A DNA stretch of 64,000 nucleotides from Nymphaea colorata (taxonomy: Eukaryota; Streptophyta; Magnoliopsida; Nymphaeales; Nymphaeaceae), in contig NC_045146.1 of NCBI RefSeq assembly GCF_008831285.2, positions 5,714,972 through 5,778,971 on the forward strand. Direction: 5' to 3'. Positions 48,231-60,470 of the stretch are shown one piece after another. Every line of letters starts with the position of its first letter. Position 1 is the first letter of the stretch. Position numbers and translations under genes: made by a program. The notes below the pieces were generated by a model. The model searched no databases and was not told where the DNA came from. It saw only the letters and a list, made by a program, of their open reading frames with translations.

Positions 48231-49228
48231 AATTTGATATTGTTGATGTAATTGTTATGTTGATGTTATTTATCATCAACCATAACTTCAACAAGTTAAT
48301 AAAGATTGATTCGATTAAACATTGATCATTGTCCAATTTTTATATGTGGATATTATTTACATACATTCATTATCTTACACATTAATGAATATTGATGTAA
48401 TTATGAACTTATAACTTGGTATTATGTATGTAATTGTAATGTTGATTTTATTTATCTTCAATAATTTTCTAAGATTTATATGTAGATATTATTTAAACAC
48501 ATTCGTTATCTCAACATATTAATGAATATTGATTTGATTGATTTCATCACAAACATGTAACTTGATATTATTTACGTAATTGCTATGTTGATGTTATTTA
48601 TCATTGATTATCATCTAAGTCTTATATATTGATATTATTTACACACAGTTGTCATCCCACACATTCACAAAAACTAATTTGACCGATTTAATTACGAACA
48701 TACAATAGTATAACTTGGTATTACATAGGAAATTGTTATATTTATGTTATTTATCAACGATCATCGTCTAAGTCTTATATGTGGATGTTATTTGCACATA
48801 TTCGTTATCTCATATGTTAACAAAGATTAATTTGATTGATTTAATTACAAATGTATAATTAGTGTTATGTAGGTAATTGTTATATTGATGTTATTTGTCA
48901 TTAATCATTGTCTAAATCTTATATGCAGATATTATTTAAACGCATTCGCCATTTCACATGTTCATGAAGATTGATTCGATTGATTTAATTATGAGCATAT
49001 AACTTGATATTATATACATAATTGTTATGTTCATGTTATTTGTCATCGATGATCTTCTAATTCTTATATGTAGATATTGTTTACACATATTCATTATCTC
49101 ACACGTTCATGAAGATTGATTCGATTGATTTAATTATAAACGTATAACTTTGTATTATGTATGTAATTGTTATATTGATGTTATTTATAATCAAACATCA
49201 TTACACATATTCATTATCTCACATGTTG
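48231..49228. repeat. Satellite-like tandem array, unit about 144-153 bp, about seven units
   Basis: The anchor AACTTGGTATTATGTATGTAATTGTTATGTTGATGTTATTTATC recurs with variation. Unit starts are near 48231, 48415, 48559, 48712, 48857, 49001 and 49146, and the last unit is cut short near 49228. The first interval is longer (184 bp) because of extra sequence. Other shared blocks are CTTATATGTAGATATTATTTACAC, ATTCATTATCTCACA and GATTGATTCGATTGATTTAATTA. The units are clearly diverged, so this is an old or peripheral array. Confidence 0.88.
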
Positions 49229-51683
49229 CATTCCCATGGTTTTCATAATCATTCCAAACCTAAACCCGCTTTGGAAACTAGAAAATAGCATTTTCAAAAC
49301 CAGCCTATCCCATGAACTAAAACCAGATTTGAAAAGAATCCAAGTCATGTGAAATCATGATGAGAGGAGCACCATAGCTCAAGTGGAAAGTTGGCACATT
49401 CGACTATGCATTAGATGGTTTTAGTGATGTATGTGAAAAGAAAGGGATGAGTGAAGAATCAATGATATTTTTATTCTGTGAATGGATGCAGAATTGAATT
49501 CTATAGCCCACCAAGTCCACTTCACCAAGGGTCGGATTCACTCAAATCATGAGTGCAGTCCACCTTGCAAGTGAAAAAAGTGATCAGATTAAGTTTATTG
49601 TGACGCATGTTTATGAAATTTTCAAAAATTTCATGGTTTTGGAAACTAATTTACCAAGATTAACATGAATGCAAATGCCTAATCTAGTTGGGTCCCCCTT
49701 GACCAAAATATAAGGATATTAGCCCAATTGATATTCGAAATCGACAACCACCAAAAAGAAACCAAACTTCTACAAGTCTATTTGAAAATGCACATTTCCA
49801 AGCCCAAAACCAAACTATTCGAATATCAAAGTTTATTGACCTTCCAAAAAAACCAAGTATTCTAATAAAAATCAACTTTCAAAATAGGGCGCTTTGTCCC
49901 AAGGAAACCTAGAAGAATCAAATTCAATGTTCTTTATTTGAAAGAAAATTTGCCAAGGCTTGATTCATAAAATTTTCAAATATCGGGTTTTGATCAAATG
50001 AACCCATGTTCCAAACGTTTATGTTAAAAACAAAATAGGGTGAGACCATCGTGTCAAAATTCTATCAATTACTCACAAGTTAGTTCAATTAAAACAAATA
50101 TTGAAATCTTATAAATTTTAAAACCAAGATTTCAAAATCTAACTAACTTAGAGACCTTACTCTAGAAAGCTTTCTTGACATCAAGAATGGATTCAAAGGT
50201 TGTCGGACATTTTTTACTCCCAAAATGGGCCAATGTCTATATGAAAACCCAATTAAATTGTTCATAGAGGGAAAGAGAGTGAAGCATGGGTAAGCATATA
50301 GTTTATCTCACGAATGCATGCATGCACTCACTTCACAAATATACCTGCTCACCATTGTCAAGATCTGGGTTAGTGAAGTTGGAGTTGCCACCGTGACCAA
50401 GTCATATTGCAACAAGAATTTGGGCCCCTCACATACTTTGAGGCAAAAACACCAAAAGCTTTTCAAAATGGCTATAAGATCAATATTTTCAAAATCAATC
50501 TCAAACAAATTCCATGATGTTTGGGTTTTTCCCAAAACCAAACTCATCATAAAACGAAACCAATTTTCAGTCCATCAAAATAGTTTTCTTAAAACCCACT
50601 CAAAATCAAGAAAATTTTCACAACCTTGGCCAAAGTTTTAAAAGTTTTCAGATTTCAACCAAACAAATGAAAATCAAATCTTCTAAAAATCATTTCTAGA
50701 ATCTGACCAATGTGGAAACACAATCCACAATTTTCAACTCTGATTTCTAAATTTTGATCTTGAAAATGAACCAAAGTTCTGGTACCAATGTTTAAATCCC
50801 AAAATTATCTCTGGATCTCCCAAATTTTCCAAATCAAGATCAAAATCTGGAACAAAGTCAATTAAATCAAAATAAATCTCTCAAATCTGTTTGCAAATTC
50901 TATCCGGAACCATGCAACTTTCACAAAATCCCCTTCAGCCATTTCCAAACCTAAATTCCAATTTTCCAAAATCAAGAAGATTTCTCAAAACTGAATTTGA
51001 ACTTCCAAATTCCATTTCCAATCTCCAATTCCCGTCCTGGGATCAAAACCAATCAAATAAAATCAGCTTCTCTAAAAATGCCAATATCTTCAAGACTAGG
51101 TTTAAGTCTCGAAATCCAAACCAAAATTATTTTCACACTTTACAAGATCAAGCTAATTCTAAAAATTGATTTCAACTCCCAAGCTCCAACCAGTCCTCAC
51201 CCAAATTCTCAAACCCGGTCTCTAATTTTAACCTCAAGACAGAATCAACTCCAAAAAGTCTAGCTAAAATTCAATTTCAAACTCACAATTTCCTATTTAA
51301 AGTTCCAATCTTGGGATCAAGTCAACTTTCTAAACATCAAAATTATGGGAGTTCAAATCAGAATATGAACTCCCATTTTTGAGATTAATCCAATAATCCC
51401 AATTCAAAACAATTTTCTAGATCTTCAAAATTCCAGACATATAAACAAATCCAAAATCTTTGTTCAAAGTGAACTTTAAAATCCAAAATTCAATTTCTGC
51501 ACAAGCATATAGGAGAAATGACTTGACAAGCTTGAGAAAACCTAGACTTTGGACTGATTACCCTGTCAAATGTGGCAGAAACAGTCGGGCCTCGTATCGA
51601 TGGGTAGACCCCTCTCTCTTAAGCTCTACTTTCAAACAAAGCTTCAATTTTGCTGATTCGTGCGCCTCCCCATTTCACGGGAT
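49229..51683. other. G-poor, strand-asymmetric DNA without a recognisable gene
   Basis: Between about 50400 and 51500 the plus strand has very little G next to ample C, with endless variants of CCAAAATC and TTCAAATC. No domain is visible on either strand. The asymmetry would fit untranslated or gag-side sequence of a large LTR element, but this is inference. At 49385-49415 an A-box-like TAGCTCAAGTGG occurs without a B-box. Confidence 0.35.
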
Positions 51684-52020
51684 GTGAGGTGTGCGAAAAA
51701 ATAGTAGAGGCTGAAATTATGGAAGGAAGATCATGCGTTGATGAGAAGAGAAATCTTGTCGTTATACATAAACAATTAAGAAAAGAAAGACATAAATACA
51801 AAAGTGGAAGCCAAGATATTTTACCATTATCATGTGTAACAGATCCACTAAATGTGGACCTGCAATGTAAATCTCCTCCTTAGCCTATTTAATGGAACCT
51901 CTCTCTAACGATGAAGTTGTTGAGACTCAGATAGGGCATTCGTAGACGTAAGCCATCTAAGGCTGAACCATGTTAAAAATTCTGTTCTAGTTTCCTTGCT
52001 TTTTGTTGCTTTTTTGCCCG
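51684..52020 (+). repeat. Probable Copia-type solo or truncated LTR
   Basis: The stretch starts TGTGAGGTG. It ends with text very like the 3' part of the LTRs at 52789 and 57900: GTAGACGTAAGCC, GGCTGAACCATGTTAAAAATT and TAGTTTCCTTGC. The exact end is not fixed. Confidence 0.4.
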
Positions 52021-52099
52021 GTTTTACAAAGACGTGATCGGTAGCTCTTGTATATGGGTACCACTTGGTAGTGGGATAGCTCTCTATAGCAATGGAGTT

Positions 52100-52783
52100 G
52101 GTGTGTGTCATGGCTTGAAGAGATACTATTTCCAATCAAGAGTGGCATAGCCATGAATGGTTTGGGGATGTCGCAACACTGACACGTTGTGTGTGACTTG
52201 TCCAACCATAGAATTAGCAGTCACCCCTTTGAGAAGAAGAGTTATTTTGCTTCTTGTTGCTCTTAGATCGAATATGATTTCTTTGACTACTATAACTGTG
52301 CTTGGGGGCACCACCATATTTTGATTGAAAACCTCCATGCCTACACCCCTTTTGGGCAACAAAAGCTGTAGAGATCACCTCTAGCTGAGCAATGTTATTT
52401 GGTGAAAACATATTGAGGTGTTCTTCTTGTGGTATGTGCAAATCATACAATTTATAAAAAGTGGTAGTTACTTCTTAGTAGTAACTGAAGCAATAAAAGA
52501 TTCATAATCACGACTAAGTCCATTCAAAGCATATAGAACCAAGTCGAAACCTTGCACCACATGATTTACAACACATGGGGAATCACTAACGAATTTCACA
52601 TGGTTGAGATAATATGCCATCGTCATGTCATTTTTCTTAACATTTTGTATATCTCCCTTCAAATGAATAATATGCATATTTGACTGAGACGTCTGCTATT
52701 GTTCTAGGGTCAGCCAAACTTCATGAGAAGATGTGTGGTGAATGAGTTGAGCAAGGATCACCCCTGTGGCAATAGTCTTTATC
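52100..52783 (-). pseudogene. Older Copia element: gag C-terminal half (interrupted)
   Basis: Minus-strand frames carry a UBN2-type gag part with YYLNHVKFVSDS and DLVLYALNGLSRDYESF, followed by a Gly/Asn/Gln-rich nucleocapsid region with RNHIRSKSNKKQ. The N-terminal half of the same gag lies on the far side of the 5.4-kb insertion (58194-58380, minus). So the younger element split this one. Its pol genes are absent here. Confidence 0.75.
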
Positions 52784-52788
52784 AACAT

Positions 52789-53086
52789 TGTTAGGATGAA
52801 AGAAAATCACGATCAAATATCTCGTGATATACTTGACAAAATTAGTGATGAACAAGATAAAGAAAGAAGAGATATGCTTGCCAAATCAAAAATTGAAAAT
52901 CAGCTACTCTGTAGGCAACCATATCTATCCAAATGTAATCCCACATAAATAAATAGTCGAACTTGCATTTCTCTAATCATTGAGAGAAATCACAGAGTCG
53001 TGGATGTAAGCATAAAGCTGAACCACGTTAAAATCGTTGTTCTCCTTCTAAGTCACTTTCTCCTTCGTTTCTCTTAAGTTTTATCA
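52789..53086 (+). repeat. 5' LTR of the Copia element
   Basis: It starts TG and ends CA, and is followed directly by the primer-binding site. It pairs with 57900-58193. Confidence 0.95.
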
Positions 53087-53104
53087 TGGTATTAGAGCAT
53101 GAGT
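53087..53104 (+). other. Primer-binding site of the Copia element
   Basis: TGGTATTAGAGCATGAG immediately after the 5' LTR matches the usual Copia PBS TGGTATCAGAGC apart from one base. Confidence 0.85.
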
Positions 53105-53851
53105 GTTTGCTGTGAATCATTAGCCAAAGACGGCAGTCTGCTTGCTGTTCCTTGCAGTAATCTTCTTTTCAATTTCTCATCGCAGAGAGCATCTAGTCTT
53201 TTGTTCTCTACTATAATCTACGACAACAGATTTTGTTTCTCTATTCATTCAGATTATGTTTTCCTGTTTCCAGCACGTTCTGACTACTGAACCAAATATC
53301 ATAGTTTTCTTTCATCCGACATTGTTTCCACCAGCCATCAATCGGCATAAAATTGTTTAGGCAGAGACTTGGACGAGTGGCGGTCCAAAAAGCCTGAGCT
53401 CGACCGCCAATGTCATCGGTATCAGCTGGAATTGCCTGTTTTTCGGCTGTCTGCCCTATTACTACTAGATTTGGGTGTTCAAGAGTTTCACAACAACAAA
53501 ATCCTCAGGTGTTGTTTGCTCTGGAGATTTCTGCTGTCGAGCAGGAGTTTATCGGATTCCTAAGTGTCTGAGGAGAATACTCGCACAATTTCAGATTTTT
53601 CGGAGATCTTTGGAGGAATCTGTAGATTTTTTAAGGGCCGCCACTCTGTTACGACACTTTGAAAGTGACGCCACTTTTCTGGAGATCACCTACTCTGCAC
53701 CTGTTTCCACCTGTGACGGCACTCTGTTTCAACGACAAATCAAGAAAAACGAACATCGGTTCTGGAGTTCTGTATCTTGGTATTCATGGCAGCTTCAAAT
53801 CCATCATCATCTATATCAAATACATGTTCCATCTCTCTTTAATCTCAATCC

Positions 53852-56800
53852 ATGTTTCAATGGAATGCTTTCTCCAATCTTGTTTCGATGAAGCTAGATA
53901 GTTTCAACTATTTGCTATGGAGGTCACAAATAGAATCTGTTATGTTCAGTCAAGATCTGATTAAATTTGTGGATGGTTCGTGCCCTCCTCCAAATCAATT
54001 TATTGACGAAGGAGCAAATAAATCTGTTAATCCTGAATTTCTTATTTGGAAACGAGTGGATCAGCTAGCCTTGAGTTGGATCAAGGCTACAGTAGATAAA
54101 TCTGTTTTGGGTCAAACCATAAGATCTCCCACATCTAAAGATGCATGGATTCAATTGGAAAAATCTTATGCATCACAATCAAGTATGCTGATCTTGCAGC
54201 TAAAATGAGACCTTCAAGACGTACAAAAGGGAGATCTTCCCATGGTTGAATATTTGAATAAAGTCAGATTTCTTGCTGATGCTTTATGTGCTGCAAATGA
54301 ATTCATTTCTGATGATGCTATTGTTCACCATACTCTTAATGAGTTATCCATTGAATATGAAGGTTTCATAACTTCGATCACTACTATGAAGAATCTACTA
54401 CATTTGTTGAGATATATGATCTCTTGTCAAACCATGGGAAACGACTTCAAAATATGAATCGTCATTCCTCTCAACATGTTGAAAATTATGTGGCCTTATT
54501 TAGCCAACGAGGCTGTGGGCATAGTCGTTTCTATAGAGGTCGAGGTAGGGGCAAACAAGAACCTCATCAAAATAATCAGCCAAATAGCTCTTATTATCAA
54601 AACCAAGGAAACTGTGGGTATAAGGACTCTAGCCCAACGAATCAGCCAGTAGTATGTTAGTTTTGTGGCAGAAAAAATCACACAACTCGCCAATGTTATG
54701 ATATTCCTAAGGCATTTGCTGCTATTGCCCTGGGTCAACAGCCTACGGATATGGCATGGTACTCGGACACAGATGCATCTCATCACATGTCTGCACATGA
54801 AGACATTCTCTCAAATAAATCAGATTATATGGGTACAGATGGTGTTATTGTTGCAAATGGTTCTAATGCTCGTATCTCCAATATTGGTAATGCTTCTATC
54901 CCTACTAATGGAACTAAATTCAATTTGCCTCAAGTTCTTTATGTTCCTGGAATTGCCAAAAATTTGCTATTTGTAGCCAAATTTACCAGAGATAATCAAT
55001 GTTTCTTTGAGTTTTATCCTCATAAATTCTTGGTTAAAGACATGCAGACCAGATGCACACTCTATCACAGACAGAATAAGCATGTACTTTATGTCTGGAA
55101 CTCCTCATTTGCCTCTCATAGTAGGAAACGGACTTATGAGCAGCAGATACATGAAAAATCCTCAAGATATCAAGCTTTGTCTACTTTAGCAAGGAATAAA
55201 GATGCCATGGTTTGTCACTGTCGTCTTGGTCATCCTAGCCCTAGAATTTTGAGTTTCATGAATCAGACTTCGTCTTTGTTTAAACATTATCAGTATGCTG
55301 ATTTTTGTTCTAGTTGTGTGGTTGGAAAAATGCATTGCTTACCTTTCAAAAGTTCAAATAAAGTTGTTAGCTTTCCTCTTGAAATTGTGCATGCGGATCT
55401 ATGGGGACCAGCTCCTCACGCATCTAAAGAGGGGTATTGGTATTACTTGCTACTTGTTGATGATCATTCTAAATTCTCATGAATTTTTCCTTTCACTAAA
55501 AGGTCTGACGCCTTCCATTGCTTCAAAAACTTCAAAAACATAGTTGAAAATAGATTGGTTAGAAAATACAAATTTTTCAGAGCGACGGTGGGGGTGAGTT
55601 CATGAGTCATGAATTCTCTCAATTTCTTAATGATCATGGAATAAAAAGAAGAATATCATGACCACATACCCATCAATAGAACAACATCGTCGAACGTAAA
55701 CATAGACATGTGGTTGAAACTGGTCTTACCATGATGTCTCATGCTTCATTAAAGGATATCTTATGGTTTGACGCTTTCAAAATTGCAGTGCATATTATCA
55801 ATTGCCTTCCATCGTTTCAACTTGGAAAGAAGTCTCCGTATGAAATGCTATTGAAACACAAACCAGATTTAAAACATCTCTGTGTGTTTGGATGTACATG
55901 TTATCCTGCCTTGGAACCTTATAAGTCTAATAAGCTTGCTCCTAAATCCAAGGAATGTGTTTTCAATGGATATGGCATTTGCTATAAAGGTTATCTCTGT
56001 TCATCTCTCGTCATGTGGTTTTTGATGAAAATCAATTTTTATTTCCCAAGAAGAATTTTTGTGCTCCAGATATAGCTAAATGACTTCTAGAGGAAAAACA
56101 GTCTTCAACAAGCATAGCAGACAATGAAATTATTGAGCTGCCAAATCCTCTTCACAACACTCTTCCTTGTTCTCAAGCAAGACAAGAAGACGACCAATTG
56201 ATCCTTCAACAAGATTTGCATGAGACATCCAATGATACAGAAATCACAAATCACATGCCTCAACGCACTCATCACATGGTAACCAGATCGCAAGATGGCA
56301 CAAGACATCCTAAAGTTCCCTTTTCTTTTATTTCCTCCTACTCAAGAGCGAGTCAAGAAGACAAGGAACCTCACACTCTTTAGCAAGCCCAAAACAATGC
56401 CAAATGGATGAACACCATTAATAAAGAGATGTTAGCACTTGAACAGAATCAAACTTGGGACTTGTTCCACCACCAATCAATAAAAATATTATTAGGTGTA
56501 AATGAATTTATAAACTCAAACACAACGCTAATGGATCTATTGCTCGACACAAGGCAAAATTGGTTGCCAAAGGTTATAGTCAACAGGAAGGGGTAGATTA
56601 TTTTGAGACATATAGTCCTGTTGTCAAGCCTACCACTATTCGTCTAGTCCTCTATATTGCCATAAGTCGTGGGTGGACCATTCAACAACTTGACATCAAC
56701 AATGCCTTTATGCATGGAGCACTACAAAAGGATGTCTATATGATGCAGGATTTGAAAATAAACACATACCACATTATGTATGCAAACTATAGAAAGCATT

Positions 56801-57820
56801 GCATGATCTTAAACAAGCTCCTCAAGCACATGATATGACAGATTGAGAATATATCTGGAAAAATAAGAATTTCATAACTCCAAGGCAGATTCTTCTTTAT
56901 TTATTGTTAATAGAAATAATCAAACTACACTCTTACTTATTTACGTTGACGATATCATCATCACATGTAGCTCCAATGATTATATTCACAATCTTATAAA
57001 GGCATTTGCTTCATAATTCTCCATTAAAGATCTTGGATCCATTCACTATTTCCTTGGCATTGAAATTGGTATAACAGAGAAAGACTTAGTTTTATCTCAG
57101 TGCAAATACATTAAAGAATCATTCTACCAATCCAATATGGAAGAAGCAAATCCAACTGTTACTCCTGCAATAGTTAACTCCACACCATTAAAATATAGTG
57201 GGCATGCTTTCAAAGAGCCCTCTTCTTATAGGAGTATAGTTGGAGGATTGTTATATGCCACTTTTACAAGGCCTGACATCTCTTTTGCAATAAATAAAGC
57301 TTGTCAATTTATGCATGATCCAATTGAGGAACATTGGATCTATGTCAAATGAATCTTGAGATATCTTAAAGGTACTCTAAATCTTGGTCTTCATATTACT
57401 AAGAGTGACTTTAAGTTATCTGGGTATGCTGATGCTGATTGGGCAGTGTGTCCAGATGATCGGCGATCCACTGGTGGGTACCTTACATTTCTTGGAGCTA
57501 ATCTTATCTCATGGAGTTCATCCAAACAATGAACAATGGCCAAGTCTAGTACGGAGGTTGAATATAAGGTTATGGCAGAAGTAGTTGCTTAAATCAGTTG
57601 GTTGCAACAAATTCTTCAAGAGTTGCATGTAACAAATTCAGTCACCCCAAAAATATGGTGTGATAACTTGGGAGTTACATATCTTGCAGTAAATCCTATA
57701 TTTCATGCCCGTACAAAACATATAGAAGTTGATTTTCATTTGGTTCGGGAGAAGGTCGCAAGAAAAGATATCAAATTCTTTTCGTTTCTTCTAATGAACA
57801 GCTTGCAAACATTTTAACCA
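53852..57820 (+). pseudogene. gag-pol of the Copia element, broken
   Basis: Gag begins MFQWNAFSNLVSMKLDSFNY at 53852 and contains a UBN2 region; the zinc knuckle FCGRKNHTTRQCY lies at about 54662. The protease site reads WYSDTDASHHM (about 54757), with Asp where the family has the Gly of D-[TS]-G. GAG-pre-integrase and integrase follow with HCRLGHPSP, CSSCVVGKMHC and VHADLWGPAP (55220-55410). The integrase is then frame-shifted near 55480-55700. RT has [20 protein letters not shown] and [13 protein letters not shown] (56560-56715) and the catalytic YVDDI (about 56945). RNase H has YADADWA and KHIEVDFHLVREKV (57430-57760). Stops lie between gag parts, in integrase, in RT and in RNase H, so no intact polyprotein is possible. 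Confidence 0.92.
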
Positions 57821-57899
57821 AGTCTCTACCAGGACCTCGGTTCATATTTCTTCGAGACAAGCTCAATCTCCTTCCCATGGAGATTAGCTTGTGGGGGCG

Positions 57900-58193
57900 T
57901 GTTAGGATGAAAGAAAATCACGATCAAATCTCTCGCGATATACTTGACAAAATTAGTGATGAACAAGATAAAGAAAGAAGATATATGCTTGCCAAATCAA
58001 AAGCTGAAAATCAGCTACTCTGTAGGCAACCATATCTATCCAAATGTAATCCCATGTAAATAAATAGTGGAACCTACATTTCTCAAATCATTGAGAGAAA
58101 TCACAGTCGTGGATGTAAGCATAAAGCTGAACCACGTTAAAATCGTTGTTCTTCTAAGTCACTTTCTCCTTTGTTTCTCTTTAAGTTTTATCA
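57900..58193 (+). repeat. 3' LTR of the Copia element
   Basis: It starts TGTTAGGATG and ends TTTTATCA, preceded by the polypurine tract GTGGGGGCG. It is slightly shorter than the 5' LTR through small deletions. Confidence 0.95.
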
Positions 58194-58713
58194 AACGTAA
58201 GGCCAGTAGGTCCTAGATTAGATCTGGTTTTAGCATCATCAAGTAGTTAGAATGAACCATCTACATACTGCATAAGGTATTGGCGCATCATGTCAACCTA
58301 TGATCACCATAAAGGATAATTGGTGTGGTCAAGTTTGTCGGACACCAACATGGAGAAGGCATTCCACTGCATCCCAGCAACGGAACCAGCAGGATTAATG
58401 GATGACAGGGATGCACCAGACGATTTCTCAGAAAGCTGCTCGGCAGTAATTGGAATGGGAAGAAGCTCCGATACCAAGAAAACATAGTGAAGAGGGAAGA
58501 GAAAAAGCAACAAGACAAGTTAACGTGGTTCGGCTGCAACACAACCTACATCTCGAGAATATGGTTCTCGAACACATGACTTGCAAATTTTATAATTTAT
58601 TGATTCTCATGCATGAGGTAAGGCCTGCTTTTATTAATTAAAGAGGTGGATTGCAATTGAGATCCGAAAAAGGTAAACCTTGATTAGATTTGGCAAGGAA
58701 ATAGCTGTCAACA
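58194..58713 (-). mobile_element. Older Copia element: 5' LTR, PBS and gag N-terminus
   Basis: On the minus strand a putative LTR (58713 down to about 58477, starting TGTTGACAGC) is followed by a PBS TGGTATCGGAGC (58465-58476). Next comes a gag start MQWNAFSMLVSDKLDHTNYP with YVDGSF further on. The frame stops where the younger element inserted and resumes at 52783. Stops in gag show that it is dead. Confidence 0.75.
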
Positions 58714-60470
58714 GTTCTCTTAGATTGTGGTGGATGCCTTTGTTTATCATTATCAACAGTGGAAGGTTGCATATTGCCCAACGGTGCATTGTTATCAACG
58801 AGAGCAGGGGGGAGACCTAGGGCGAATCACCACGCGGGGATGAGATCATGAGAGGAAAGAGAATAAAAGGAGGGAAATGAAAAAAGAAAAGTACGTTTTG
58901 TTACACACAGACACAGATGATAGTCCAAAACCTCTGTTTAGACAAGTGTGGATGACACTAAAACTGGGTTTTGCCAAAATCAGAATCCAGTTTTAACAAA
59001 ACCTGGTTTTTATAATAAACTTGAAAAACTTAATTCCCCATGTTTTTAATGCATCTTTGCCCCATTACTTCAAGTTTTTGTTTTTTTCTTTCAAACATCC
59101 AAACAAGGTTTTAAAAATTTTGAGACTTTTTTAACTAAGTTTTGACGAAGCCTGATGATAAAGGGTGTTACCCAAACGCCCCAGGTACTGTTGGTTTATT
59201 TTGTGAGTAAATGGTGGCAGGGAAGCTACCGGACCCACCACCTCTTTCTTGATTTGAAAGACGCAATAACAAAAAGGACATCAATGTAGACGTCTGCAGA
59301 CTAATTACTTTGTACGACAATTTTCCGTCTACTGAGGTAACCTATCTCTGACGCTTTCCCTCTTGAAGAAGGAGGAAATAGCTTACGTTCTTGTCATTGT
59401 ACTTGTACTACTACTACCTGGTTTAGAAGAGATTATAACTGTGACTGCTCGGAAAGGAAAAATATGCTGTTCCTTTTTCCTTTTTGGAGATTCGGTTACA
59501 AATTCCCCTTGTTTACTTCTACTTCGCTTTTGATTGGATCAGTCCAGGACGTTTCTGAGTTTCATGGCTTCCACCATCCTTTTCTTTCTTCTGAGAATCT
59601 TGTTATCGGGTGGTTCTCTGAATTGGTGGTAATCTATAGAAAGAAAAGTAGAAAGAAGTCCCTTTCCGGGTGAAACCACCTGTCTGTCTTTTTCTCTTTC
59701 AGCTTCCAATCGTTCGAGGACTGCCTAATCTTAGTTGCCCGTGTGTTCGTTTTTTGCAGGTGGTCTATATAGAATTAAGTATAAAGGGAAAAGAGAGAAA
59801 TCTTTCTGGATGAACTAATTGGCTGTCTTCTTCTTCTTGATTCAGTTTCTTATAGATTGAAGGGTTCTAATTTGAGACGTTGGTATGTTTGACTTCTTAT
59901 TTTTGCTCTAAAACCATTTCAGGGAGCCTCTACTCATTCCGTTCTCTGAAAGTTTTTCTTCGTTTGCAGTTGATCAGGATCTTAGCTTTCCTCACGGTTC
60001 TTGAGTAGGATCGAATTGCTGAACTGATTCTGATGTGAAGATTGCTTTATGTCTTCCTTTTTCTCGTTTTCTGATGAGAGGAAAAGCTGTACCTCTCTGG
60101 GCAGGCCATGTTTTGCTATCTGAGAAGATTTGAACGTTTACAATACTGCAAGTCCTGTGCTGATTATCCGTCAGTATAAGCTGTATATTTGTGCCTTAAA
60201 TCTATGAAATTTCTCTTACTCTGCTAGAGTTAATCTGTTCTTTCACCTACCCCCTTTCTGTCAATCTGAAACTTTCGACTGTTTGGATACAGGTATGTGA
60301 TACCTTACATGAATCTGAGGTAATTAGTAACTGTTTAACTTCGAGCATTCTCTAATAATATCTGGGAGAAATCAGATGCCTAAGGTGCTGTTGCAGTTGC
60401 CCATGTCGCAAAAGTGAGAAGAAACTGAAATTCCCCATGATTCGCTGAAGTGGGCTTCACTCTGAACAAG
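58714..60470 (+). promoter_or_regulatory. Upstream and 5' leader region of the bZIP gene
   Basis: The stretch contains candidate leader splice sites, for example acceptors TTTTTGCAG (about 59759) and CTGTTGCAG (about 60399) and a donor CAG|GTATGT near 60293. A CTATATAG box lies at about 59766. A short upstream frame (59464-59673) could act as a uORF. Between 58900 and 59190 a T/A-rich stretch ending ACCCAAACGCCCC may be a decayed MITE. Transcript data would be needed to place the start. Confidence 0.35.

Larger units (their letters stand above)
52789..58193 (+). mobile_element. Full-length Ty1/Copia LTR retrotransposon, 5.4 kb, coding frames broken
   Basis: The 5' LTR (52789-53086, 298 bp) and the 3' LTR (57900-58193, 294 bp) start TGTTAGGATG and end TTTTATCA. 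They are highly similar, with a few substitutions and short indels. AACAT precedes and AACGT follows the element, a 5-bp target duplication with one change. The PBS TGGTATTAGAGCATGAG (53087-) resembles initiator tRNA-Met complement, and a GTGGGGGCG polypurine tract abuts the 3' LTR. The polyprotein order is gag, protease, integrase, RT and RNase H, as expected of Copia. Several stops and shifts make it non-autonomous. Confidence 0.95.

Noticed and set aside
49380-49430. A-box-like TAGCTCAAGTGG, possible tRNA or SINE
   Set aside because: There is no B-box at the right distance and no cloverleaf, so it is not called.
58900-59190. Possible MITE ending ACCCAAACGCCCC
   Set aside because: No matching inverted left end or target duplication could be found.
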